Source: an uncultured Pseudomonadota bacterium (GTDB taxonomy: Bacteria > Pseudomonadota > Gammaproteobacteria > Burkholderiales > Rhodocyclaceae). From it: DNA of 62,314 nt. Location: NCBI GenBank assembly GCA_903870055.1, contig CAIQBG010000068.1, positions 1-62,314 of the forward strand. The letters run 5' to 3'. Below, one piece after another: positions 1-6,003 of the stretch (the stretch's first letter is position 1; the number at the start of each line of letters is the position of its first letter). The position numbers were made by a program, and so were the translations under genes. The notes below the pieces were generated by a model that saw only the letters and a list, made by a program, of their open reading frames with translations, did no database searches and was not told where the DNA came from.

Positions 1-511
1 GCCGGAGGAAGTTTGGGTCGCTGACATCACCTATTTGCCGACACGGGAGAAGTTTGCCTACCTGAGTTTGGTGACTGATGCCTACTCACGCAAGATTGTG
101 GGTTACCACGTTCATCCGACACTTCAGACTGAAGAAGTAGCCATAGCCTTCAAGAAGGCGCTGAAACAACGCCAGAGCAAACTGCCGCTCATTCATCACT
201 CGGATCGGGGCATTCAGTACTGCTCGTCGTTGTATCAGGACATCCACGTCAAGAATGGCATTACCTGCTCAATGACCGATGGCTACGACTGTTACCAGAA
301 CGCCTTGGCCGAACGGGTCAACGGCATTCTTAAAGGCGAGTTTCTACTCAACAAACCAGCCAATCTGGAGGAGGCCAAGAAGATGGTGGATGAGTCTGTC
401 CAGATCTACAATCAGAAACGGCTGCATTTGAGCCTAAAATACAAAACGCCCGATGCGGTGCATCAGGCGTTCTTTGCTACTTAAACCGTCAACGTATTTC
501 AGGACGGGTCA
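1..511 (+). mobile_element. 3' part of an IS3-family insertion sequence
   Basis: The window opens inside an IS3-family element. It contains the C-terminal integrase core of the transposase, and about 27 bases after its stop the sequence TTTCAGGACGGGTCA (497-511) looks like the right terminal inverted repeat, since IS3-group ends often finish in a TGACC-type tip read inward. The left end and any target duplication lie outside the window, so the boundary at 511 is inferred from the repeat-like tip alone. Confidence 0.6.
2..484 (+). CDS. IS3-family transposase (OrfB), C-terminal part
   Basis: Partial gene, open at the window's left edge; the reading frame runs from base 2 and about 160 residues are visible. 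It is the rve-type DDE integrase core of IS3-family OrfB. The first acidic residue is in VADITYL (about residue 8), the second in HHSDRGIQY, and the glutamate in NALAERVNGILK. The end shows the usual YN-x-KRLHLSL-x-TPDAV signature. It catalyses cut-and-copy transposition of its element. The N-terminal half and OrfA, normally joined by a programmed frameshift, are off the edge, so intactness cannot be judged. The TTG at 35 is only an apparent start. Confidence 0.9.
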   Translation, partial: PEEVWVADITYLPTREKFAYLSLVTDAYSRKIVGYHVHPTLQTEEVAIAFKKALKQRQSKLPLIHHSDRGIQYCSSLYQDIHVKNGITCSMTDGYDCYQNALAERVNGILKGEFLLNKPANLEEAKKMVDESVQIYNQKRLHLSLKYKTPDAVHQAFFAT

Positions 512-513
512 CC

Positions 514-948
514 TTAATTTCTCAAAAAGAATACTGCACCAGCTGCCCCGCTCACATTCCCACCATCCGTTGTACCTATAGTAGGTTCCGAATACGTACC
601 ACCTGGCTGAATCTTTCCATCACGTACTGTTGCGATTGTTTGGCCATATGTGCCATAACCCTCATGGACATTTTCTTTAGAGTCTACTGTACCAATAACC
701 TTACCGTACCCTGTAGCACCTTCTCGAATCATGTTCTTGTCGATGGTGTACTGCACGGGGCCATAGGTAGACGAGCCTTTGTAAACCTTGCTGCCTTGGA
801 CGGTTAACACAGGTGGATTGTAAGTATTACCGCCCGGCCTAATCTGAGCAGTACCTGGTGGCGCTGCATACGCTATTCCTACAAAGATAGCCATGACGCT
901 ACTCAGAATCGTTTTCTGAACGATATAGTTGTTGCCGCTTTTGCTCAT
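514..948 (-). CDS. Secreted beta-repeat protein, function unknown
   Basis: 144 residues. The N-terminus has a basic stretch, a hydrophobic core and a likely signal peptidase site after AYA (about residue 28), so the product should be exported. The mature part is built of about four 20-24 residue repeats with the pattern G-x-I/V-x-x-G-x-x-x-YG-x-x-I-x-TV, including GATGYGKVIGTV and GYGTYGQTIATV, which suggests a small beta-structure of repeated flaps. ATG at 948 follows GGGAGG with good spacing. Upstream are an inverted-repeat element (989-1003) and a hairpin enclosing the ribosome site. No catalytic motif is visible. It ends only a few bases from the IS3 end. Confidence 0.75.
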   Translation of the reverse strand: MSKSGNNYIVQKTILSSVMAIFVGIAYAAPPGTAQIRPGGNTYNPPVLTVQGSKVYKGSSTYGPVQYTIDKNMIREGATGYGKVIGTVDSKENVHEGYGTYGQTIATVRDGKIQPGGTYSEPTIGTTDGGNVSGAAGAVFFLRN

Positions 949-977
949 AACACTGGCCTCCCAAAAAGACCAGTGTT
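949..977 (-). promoter_or_regulatory. 5' leader hairpin holding the Shine-Dalgarno
   Basis: In the transcript of the 514-948 gene, AACACTGG and CCAGTGTT form a perfect 8-base-pair stem around a 13-base loop that contains GGGAGG, and the stem ends directly at the ATG. Such a structure could limit ribosome access. This is seen in sequence; regulation is inferred. Confidence 0.45.
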
Positions 978-985
978 ACTCGCTA

Positions 986-1006
986 GTGCGACAGGTCATG
1001 TCGCAC
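986..1006 (-). promoter_or_regulatory. Inverted-repeat operator-like site, copy 1
   Basis: GTGCGACA-GGTCA-TGTCGCAC is a perfect 8-base inverted repeat with a 5-base spacer. Its core (989-1003), read toward the 514-948 gene, is CGACATGACCTGTCG, identical to the copy upstream of the WYL gene. It lies 40 bases before the start codon at 948. No T-run follows on the minus strand, so an operator fits better than a terminator. Confidence 0.55.
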
Positions 1007-1016
1007 AGGAAATAAT

Positions 1017-1919
1017 TTACGACTCGGGTAGTTTCTTAGCCCTACTACCTGAGCGCTTAACTTTACTCTTGTCAGAGGTTTCTTCGTTTGCGGGCTTCTT
1101 TTTAACCGTTTGTTTTTTAGGGATGGGGGCATCAACTGTTGTTAGATGAACATTCGAGACAAATTTTTCCTTAATGGCGGTTGAGACTGATTCGGCAGAA
1201 TCTGCTACCGCTTCATAGGCATGCCCAGCAATTTCTTTGGTTGCATCGTAAGCGTCTTCGGACTTTTTCTTGATAAACGTATATGTATCAAACACAGCAT
1301 CAGAGAGCTTGTGTGTAATGCTGCTTAACGTTTTTCCGAATTGAGCAGCACACTTTCCAACCATTTTTTTCAGTTCATCTAGGTTTTCAGACGAGAAGAC
1401 CTTTTTGCAGGCATCCATCATGAACTGAATAATTGAATTAATAAAGGCAACCCCTATCTCTAAACCTGCACTAAGCTTTTCAACAATCTCTGTTCGCTCT
1501 TCATCACTAAGTGCATTCCATCCGTAATACACAGCCCCCATAGCGGCGCAAGTTAGTGCAACTGGGTTTATAGGAGCGGTGGCTATCGTCCAAGTGGTGG
1601 CCAGTATATTGTTGCCAAGTATTAATTGGCCCGCTGCGATAATAGCAACCCCAGTACCCCACCCTACGCCAAATCCAAATTTGACCATTTCAAAAACTCT
1701 GCCGGTTCTTGAAATGGTTGGGTTGTCAGAATCTTTCATCGATCGTATGTGATCGTTGAGAAATGAATTAAGCGCCAACCCGCCTTCGATCAGGCCTGTG
1801 CCTACAGCTACGGCACCCTTAACCCCAACTGACGCGACACCGTATATCGTAGAAATTGCCATTGCTATGGGGGTGCTCATGCCTAAACTTGCTGCCGTAC
1901 TCGCTGCTACTCCAATCAT
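1017..1919 (-). CDS. Hydrophobic membrane protein with basic tail, unknown
   Basis: 300 residues from ATG at 1919, preceded by GAGAGG at suitable spacing; the upstream GTG at 1934 falls in the ribosome site region and is rejected. Residues 1-50 are Gly/Ala/Ser-rich and hydrophobic (GVAASTAASLGMSTP...). A second hydrophobic block spans about 80-140, and a weaker amphipathic helix about 155-180. The rest is alpha-helical and Lys-rich, ending in a strongly basic low-complexity tail (KKQTVKKKP, RSGSRAKK). No catalytic residues stand out. The Gly/Ala-rich hydrophobic helices could suit membrane insertion or pore formation, but this is inference. It lies downstream of a lipoprotein and a 51-residue membrane protein on the same strand. 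Confidence 0.65.
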   Translation of the reverse strand: MIGVAASTAASLGMSTPIAMAISTIYGVASVGVKGAVAVGTGLIEGGLALNSFLNDHIRSMKDSDNPTISRTGRVFEMVKFGFGVGWGTGVAIIAAGQLILGNNILATTWTIATAPINPVALTCAAMGAVYYGWNALSDEERTEIVEKLSAGLEIGVAFINSIIQFMMDACKKVFSSENLDELKKMVGKCAAQFGKTLSSITHKLSDAVFDTYTFIKKKSEDAYDATKEIAGHAYEAVADSAESVSTAIKEKFVSNVHLTTVDAPIPKKQTVKKKPANEETSDKSKVKRSGSRAKKLPES

Positions 1920-1992
1920 TGCTTTACCTCTCACTTTGAAGAGTTATAGTCTGTTTACACATTAACACTATTTTATTTGTTCAAGATCGTTT

Positions 1993-2148
1993 TCAGACCT
2001 TTCTATAAACGAGCACCAATACCATCAAAGCGATGATGAACAATGCACCCTGTAAGCCAACGGACAACAACGGTACAACAGCTGTCATCATTCCAAACTT
2101 TATAAAAAACAGCCCAAGAATGGCCAAACCCAAGAATTTCCAAAACAT
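1993..2148 (-). CDS. 51-residue membrane protein
   Basis: Small gene: ATG at 2148 preceded by AAAGGAG six bases away, stop TGA at 1993-1995. The product has two hydrophobic segments (about residues 5-18, with FLGLAILGLFF, and 30-47, with ALFIIALMVLVLV) and a short charged end, YRKV. It fits a two-span inner-membrane microprotein. It follows the small lipoprotein gene by 20 bases and so is probably co-transcribed with it. Function is not recognised. The good ribosome site and hydrophobic character argue that it is real. Confidence 0.6.
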   Translation of the reverse strand: MFWKFLGLAILGLFFIKFGMMTAVVPLLSVGLQGALFIIALMVLVLVYRKV

Positions 2149-2168
2149 GTGCATCTCCTTTCTTCTAT

Positions 2169-2357
2169 CTATTTGTAGTTAACCGATGACCCGACGTACT
2201 GCCCTGTGCTGTTGTAAAAGTAGGTGGTATTCGTCGGCCACGTCATCGCTGACGGTTTATTGTTGTAACGACCGATGCCGCATCCAGACAGCACCAGCAC
2301 CAAAAGCGCCACAAGATACGCGGCGCGTCTGATAGCGCGTTTTTTTAATGTATTCAC
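2169..2357 (-). CDS. Small lipoprotein
   Basis: 62 residues from a GTG start at 2357, chosen because GGAGG sits six bases upstream; a longer reading to 2399 would bury this ribosome site and disrupt the signal peptide. The N-terminus is basic (KKRAIRR), followed by a hydrophobic run and the lipobox LSGC, so it should be lipid-modified. The mature part is short (about 37 residues) and rich in Asn, Thr and Tyr, with no known domain seen. A degenerate copy of the island's inverted repeat and a leader hairpin lie upstream. It is probably first in an operon with the 51-residue membrane protein. Confidence 0.6.
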   Translation of the reverse strand: MNTLKKRAIRRAAYLVALLVLVLSGCGIGRYNNKPSAMTWPTNTTYFYNSTGQYVGSSVNYK

Positions 2358-2366
2358 AACCCACCT

Positions 2367-2385
2367 CCCTGTTACAAGTACAGGG
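2367..2385 (-). promoter_or_regulatory. Leader hairpin abutting the Shine-Dalgarno
   Basis: In the lipoprotein transcript CCCTGT and ACAGGG form a 6-base-pair stem with a 7-base loop. The 3' arm runs into AGG, so the ribosome site GGGAGG is partly in the stem. The layout resembles the leader of the 514-948 gene. Confidence 0.35.
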
Positions 2386-2404
2386 CAAAGATGCGCCAAG
2401 CTGG

Positions 2405-2419
2405 CGACAGGTGGCGTCG
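2405..2419 (-). promoter_or_regulatory. Inverted-repeat operator-like site, copy 2 (degenerate)
   Basis: Read toward the lipoprotein gene the sequence is CGACGCCACCTGTCG, matching 12 of 15 positions of the other two copies. It lies 47 bases before the GTG start at 2357, the same distance class as the others. On the plus strand it is followed by a T-run, so a weak terminator is an alternative. Confidence 0.4.
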
Positions 2420-2424
2420 TTTTT

Positions 2425-2670
2425 TTAGAGTTTTGCGTGTTTTAGCAAATCGCTGGGTTCAACACCCAGTCTTTCGGCAATTTTGAGCAGATTCATCAGG
2501 GTCAGATTATGTTCGCCCCGCTCTATGCCACCGACGTAAGACCGATCTAGGCAGATCTCATGCGCCAAGCCTTCCTGAGATAACCCTTGCTCAGATCGTA
2601 GTTCGCGAATAGCTGTCCCCAGCGCCACTAAAGCGGGATGTCCATTATGCAGGGGTGAAGGCTTTGCCAT
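2425..2670 (-). CDS. XRE-family HTH regulator, controller-protein size
   Basis: 81 residues from ATG at 2670 (an in-frame GTG at 2706 would add 12). It is a single Cro/C1-type helix-turn-helix: IRELRSEQGLSQEGLAHE, then LDRSYVGGIERGEHNLTL, then a last helix, LLKIAERLGVEPSDLL. Length and sequence resemble restriction-modification controller (C) proteins and small phage-type repressors. No methylase or restriction gene is next to it here. It is divergent from the WYL gene, and an 18-base palindrome lies upstream of it, so autoregulation is plausible. The ribosome site is weak (GGGG). Confidence 0.85.
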   Translation of the reverse strand: MAKPSPLHNGHPALVALGTAIRELRSEQGLSQEGLAHEICLDRSYVGGIERGEHNLTLMNLLKIAERLGVEPSDLLKHAKL

Positions 2671-2719
2671 GCCCCAATGCTCTGCGCTGGACGGATTAAG
2701 AACCACAGGATAGGATACC

Positions 2720-2737
2720 CTAAGACATTATTCTTAG
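2720..2737. promoter_or_regulatory. 18-base palindrome upstream of the XRE gene
   Basis: CTAAGA-CATTAT-TCTTAG is a perfect 6-base inverted repeat with a 6-base spacer in the divergent XRE/WYL intergenic region, 50 bases before the XRE start codon. Small XRE proteins often bind such sites at their own promoter. The binding itself is inferred. Confidence 0.4.
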
Positions 2738-2775
2738 TGTGGAGTACTATCGTTTTGTGTGGTTTATTTCACTAG

Positions 2776-2790
2776 CGACATGACCTGTCG
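2776..2790 (+). promoter_or_regulatory. Inverted-repeat operator-like site, copy 3
   Basis: CGACA-TGACC-TGTCG lies 44 bases before the WYL gene's ATG and is identical, in the direction of transcription, to copy 1. It is flanked by a wider inverted repeat, TGTGGTTT (2758-2765) and AAACCACA (2813-2820). Autoregulation by the WYL protein is a reasonable hypothesis. Confidence 0.5.
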
Positions 2791-2834
2791 TTCTCCTTTG
2801 GCAAATTGAACCAAACCACAGATAGGTATTCTCT

Positions 2835-3731
2835 ATGACCGATAGCCATCACGAAACGCTTGTTTACCGCCTTTCCCAGATACTGGTGAAGCTTAATCAG
2901 GGCCTAAAGCTTGATCCCAAGGCTCTGGCTGATGAGTTCAAGGTCAATTTACGCACGATCCAGCGAGACTTGAACGAGCGCTTTGCCTACCTCCCCCTAG
3001 AAAAGCTAGATGGCCACTACCGGCTGAATCCGACATTCCTAGGCAAGCTTTCGACCAAAGACATTGAACGATTTGCGAGTCTGGCCGGTGTACGCGGTCT
3101 GTTTCCTTCTCTTTCAGATGATTTCCTTCGCGATATCTTCGATGACCGTATGCAGGGTCCGTTATTGGTCAAAGGCCACAACTACGAAGATCTTCGAGGC
3201 AAAGAAAAGTTGTTCGGCGCTTTGGAGAAAGCCATTTATGACCGGAAGCAGGTCACCTTTGACTATGCGAAGGAAGGCAGCCTCAAGGCCTATGCCGAGA
3301 TTGCCCCATACAAACTGATCAATCATAAGGGGATCTGGTATCTCACCGCTCTGGATGCCGACAAACTGAAGTCTTTTAGTTTTAGCAAGATTCAGCATAT
3401 GAAGGTTCTGGATACCTGCTTTGAATGGGACGCCAGCCTGGATAGCAAGATCTCCAATGATGATGGTATCTGGCATTCCGATACCCAGCGAGAGGTCGTT
3501 CTCAAGGCAAGCCCGGAAGTTGCTGGCTACTTCAAACGCCGGAAGCTGATCGGGAACCAGGTCATTGAGAAGGAACTGTCCGATGGCAGCTTGATCATTT
3601 CTGCCAAGGTGAGCCATGACAACCAAATCCTGCCAATTGTCAGGTATTGGATACCTAATCTGACCATCATCAGCCCGGATTCGCTGCAAGCCGAGATGGA
3701 TAAGGGCCTAAAGGCTTATCTGGAGCGATAG
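2835..3731 (+). CDS. WYL-domain HTH transcriptional regulator
   Basis: 298 residues. The N-terminal winged helix-turn-helix (about 7-62; ALADEFKVNLRTIQRDL is the recognition region) is of the DeoR/HTH_11 type. A WYL domain follows (about 130-205, with GIWYLTALD in place of the usual WYL core), and a C-terminal WCX-like extension to 298. WYL proteins are ligand-sensing repressors or activators; many control defence genes (BrxR and CapW types). It is six bases from the next gene, so it probably heads an operon of membrane proteins. It is divergent from an XRE gene and carries an operator-like repeat upstream. A second, unrelated WYL gene lies in the right island. Confidence 0.9.
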   Translation: MTDSHHETLVYRLSQILVKLNQGLKLDPKALADEFKVNLRTIQRDLNERFAYLPLEKLDGHYRLNPTFLGKLSTKDIERFASLAGVRGLFPSLSDDFLRDIFDDRMQGPLLVKGHNYEDLRGKEKLFGALEKAIYDRKQVTFDYAKEGSLKAYAEIAPYKLINHKGIWYLTALDADKLKSFSFSKIQHMKVLDTCFEWDASLDSKISNDDGIWHSDTQREVVLKASPEVAGYFKRRKLIGNQVIEKELSDGSLIISAKVSHDNQILPIVRYWIPNLTIISPDSLQAEMDKGLKAYLER

Positions 3732-3737
3732 ACGACT

Positions 3738-4058
3738 ATGACCGCTATTGATATTCAGATCATTATCTTTGGCCTCCTGGGACTAGCGCTGGTCTATTGG
3801 GCCAATAAACGACGCTTTGAGCGCACCACGATCTATGGCACGCAACATTTCACGTCGTATAAAGCCAAGATCAAGGCAAGACTGATTGATGCCCTGCAGT
3901 GGGGTTTTGGCATCGGCGGGTTACTGAGTGCCACTCTGCTAATTTTTATGGAGCACGCACCTGCTTGGGGATTTCTGATGCTTTTCCTGGCGGCAGCTTT
4001 TGCAATTGAGCGCGATTACTACACCACTCCTAAAAGACAATATGACAGAACGCACTAA
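3738..4058 (+). CDS. Small inner-membrane protein
   Basis: 106 residues. Three hydrophobic segments are visible: about 6-22 (IIIFGLLGLALVYW), 53-72 (WGFGIGGLLSATLLIF) and 75-90 (WGFLMLFLAAAFAI), with basic patches after the first span (NKRRFER) and at the end. There is no recognised domain. It starts six bases after the WYL gene and overlaps the next gene by 17 bases, so the three are probably translated as one operon. It may be a membrane partner of the coiled-coil protein that follows. Confidence 0.65.
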   Translation: MTAIDIQIIIFGLLGLALVYWANKRRFERTTIYGTQHFTSYKAKIKARLIDALQWGFGIGGLLSATLLIFMEHAPAWGFLMLFLAAAFAIERDYYTTPKRQYDRTH

Positions 4059-4908
4059 AAACACCGGTCTCGTATGGAGGCTATTTTCGTTTGCTGGTAT
4101 CAAATCGCTGATGGTGATTTTTAGCCTGGTCGGGATGCTCTTCAGTAATTTTGCGACGCTCATGAGTGACAGGTATTTTGACCTAATGCAAATGGGCCTG
4201 AGAAAAGCCCTACTGATCGGAGGTGAGGCATTCGCAGACCGTGCTCTAAAAAACAGTCCAAAAGCCGACATCGATCAAAAAATCAAAACAAAAACAGCGC
4301 AACTCGATGCTGACAACAAGGCGTTAACTGATTCCAACAAACGTCTAAAAGCTGACCTCGATACAACCGCATCAGAAAAGGTCAGCCTAGAAACCAAAAG
4401 CCAAAAGCTTACGACAGAGTTTGATGATCTATCAGCTAAAAACAGAAACCTAGCAAAGCAATCTGAAGAGCTGGTTCAAGCACAGGCAAAACAAGCAGCA
4501 AAGGCTAAAACGATTGCTACAGGAGTGAAAGCGAGGCTTACCAAAAGCCTTGCCAGAAGCACAGCTGCAATGCCTGCCGAAGCACTTCCTTACATTAGTG
4601 CGGTCACTGCCGTTAGTCTGTTTGCGCTTGATGTAAACGATGCTTGCGCAACAATGACTGACTTTAACAGTCTTCTCAAAATGATGAATGCTGGAGAAGA
4701 AAATCCAGACATGTGCGGGATGAAAACACCAACCCCTCAAGAAGTCATAGGTAGCTCCAAAACGCAGTGGCGAAGCAGTCTTGCATCCGTTGCTGATGCC
4801 GCTAGAGCTGCTGGAAATGTACCTGTGCCAGAGGTAAGGCTTCCTAACATGAAGGAAGTCTCCTACAGCGTGTGCCAGGCCATGTATGTGCCTGGATTAT
4901 GCAATTAA
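4042..4908 (+). CDS. Membrane-anchored coiled-coil protein, unknown
   Basis: 288 residues from ATG at 4042, inside the end of the previous gene; a reading from 4000 is possible but has no better signals. One N-terminal hydrophobic segment (about 15-40) is followed by a long Lys/Asp/Ser/Leu heptad-like coiled coil (about 75-155). A short hydrophobic stretch (PYISAVTAVSLFAL, about 183-198) precedes a C-terminal part with four cysteines, in DACATM, DMCGM, SVCQA and GLCN. The cysteines would suit a disulphide-bonded periplasmic domain, but topology is not certain. I do not recognise the family. It is likely in the WYL operon. Confidence 0.65.
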   Translation: MTERTKNTGLVWRLFSFAGIKSLMVIFSLVGMLFSNFATLMSDRYFDLMQMGLRKALLIGGEAFADRALKNSPKADIDQKIKTKTAQLDADNKALTDSNKRLKADLDTTASEKVSLETKSQKLTTEFDDLSAKNRNLAKQSEELVQAQAKQAAKAKTIATGVKARLTKSLARSTAAMPAEALPYISAVTAVSLFALDVNDACATMTDFNSLLKMMNAGEENPDMCGMKTPTPQEVIGSSKTQWRSSLASVADAARAAGNVPVPEVRLPNMKEVSYSVCQAMYVPGLCN

Positions 4909-4956
4909 TGAAATAGAGAGATTCGTTCAACAAATCAATCAGACGAGAGGAACACA

Positions 4957-5349
4957 ATGAGAGCCCTTTTACCAATTTTAATTTCAACTTTGCTATTTGG
5001 TTGCGCCAGCCAGACTCAAACCCCATTGCTTCAGTCGCGACAGGTTGAAACTGAAAAAATCACCCTAGGTGCAGTTCAGAGCCAATTGCATGAGGGGTCA
5101 AGCTCGGCTGAAGTTATAGCTGCATTGGGCACTCCTAACATTGTCGCCACGAACCCAGACAAAACGGAGACTTGGGTCTACGACAAGATGTTCACGGAAA
5201 CCGAAATTAGTGCCAGCGGCATTAACTTGCCATTTAGTGGCTCTGTATCGGGTGCAAGAGCGAAGTCGTCCCGGACGCTCATTGTCACGATCAAGTTCAA
5301 CAAAGCAAAAACTGTCGAATCCATCCAATACCGTCAAACATCCTACTAA
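4957..5349 (+). CDS. Lipoprotein with BamE/SmpA-like fold signature
   Basis: 130 residues. The signal peptide ends in a lipobox-like LFGC (Cys about 16), then about 110 mature residues. The segment VQSQLHEGSSSAEVIAALGTPN...TETWVYD resembles the SmpA/OmlA/BamE helix-hairpin followed by a Trp-Tyr strand. That family includes outer-membrane assembly factor BamE and many unrelated small lipoproteins, so a role in the BAM complex is not claimed. A good AGAGGAA site precedes the ATG. It lies 48 bases after the coiled-coil gene, and the next gene starts two bases after its stop, so operon membership is likely. Confidence 0.65.
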   Translation: MRALLPILISTLLFGCASQTQTPLLQSRQVETEKITLGAVQSQLHEGSSSAEVIAALGTPNIVATNPDKTETWVYDKMFTETEISASGINLPFSGSVSGARAKSSRTLIVTIKFNKAKTVESIQYRQTSY

Positions 5350-5351
5350 TC

Positions 5352-5846
5352 ATGAAAAAACTACTGACTCTGGCTATAGCCACCGCCCTGCTCGTACCCA
5401 CATACGCACTCGCTGATGATGAAGCGACCCCACTTCAACTCAAGGTGATGCAAACGCGCAAATTCATGAAACCTTCCGTCGAAGTAGCAAAGGCAGCTGC
5501 GGAAGATGGAGAAAGCATGGGCGCGATGAAGTGCATAAACCAGATTGCGATGTATCAAAACTATCGAAACACAACAAAGATGCCCCCGAAATCCGGTGAG
5601 GTTTCCTGCATGTTCACCCCGAAAATATCTATGTTTTCACATGGGACCGATTCAATTACCAGAATCACCTATGAAATCACCCCTAACCCGGATGACACAG
5701 AAACAACTGTCCGGATGAAGATTTTGACGAACTGGAAGGAGCCTAAGCCAGTAACTGACCCAGAGGTTTATGCCAAACGTTTCAAGAGCATTGGCGATCT
5801 GATCTTCATTGAAGCAATACCGCTTAGCCCAGCCATACAAAATTGA
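5352..5846 (+). CDS. Periplasmic protein, unknown
   Basis: 164 residues. A classical signal peptide (MKKLLTLAIATALL...) has a probable cleavage after ALA, about residue 21. The mature part has two cysteines (MKCIN and VSCMF), which could form one disulphide, and a beta-rich C-terminal half. No known family is recognised. It starts two bases after the lipoprotein stop, so translation is coupled and the two products may work together at the envelope. It is the last gene of the left island; a hairpin terminator follows. Confidence 0.6.
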   Translation: MKKLLTLAIATALLVPTYALADDEATPLQLKVMQTRKFMKPSVEVAKAAAEDGESMGAMKCINQIAMYQNYRNTTKMPPKSGEVSCMFTPKISMFSHGTDSITRITYEITPNPDDTETTVRMKILTNWKEPKPVTDPEVYAKRFKSIGDLIFIEAIPLSPAIQN

Positions 5847-5940
5847 TAAAGCAGACGATACTGACTCTGGAAATCTGCCGACGTCTTGGCCTCTGAGAGA
5901 CTTACACCACCAGACTAAACCGGCACAAGTGTAATTCCTG

Positions 5941-5969
5941 AAAACCGACCTCACAGGGTCGGTTTTTTT
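5941..5969 (+). terminator. Rho-independent terminator
   Basis: ACCGACC and GGTCGGT form a stem with a short TCACA-type loop, followed by seven T residues. It closes the left-island operon and insulates livJ, which starts 35 bases later. Confidence 0.85.
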
Positions 5970-6003
5970 ATGTGAAAATGATAAAAATCTTTCGGAGCTT
6001 CCC

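Noticed and set aside
1756-1965. Plus-strand 69-codon frame opposite the start of the 300-residue membrane protein
   Set aside because: Hydrophobic shadow of Ala/Gly-rich coding sequence; no ribosome site.
3162-3689. 175-codon open frame opposite the WYL gene
   Set aside because: The WYL domain gene on the plus strand is well supported; the opposite frame has no family features.
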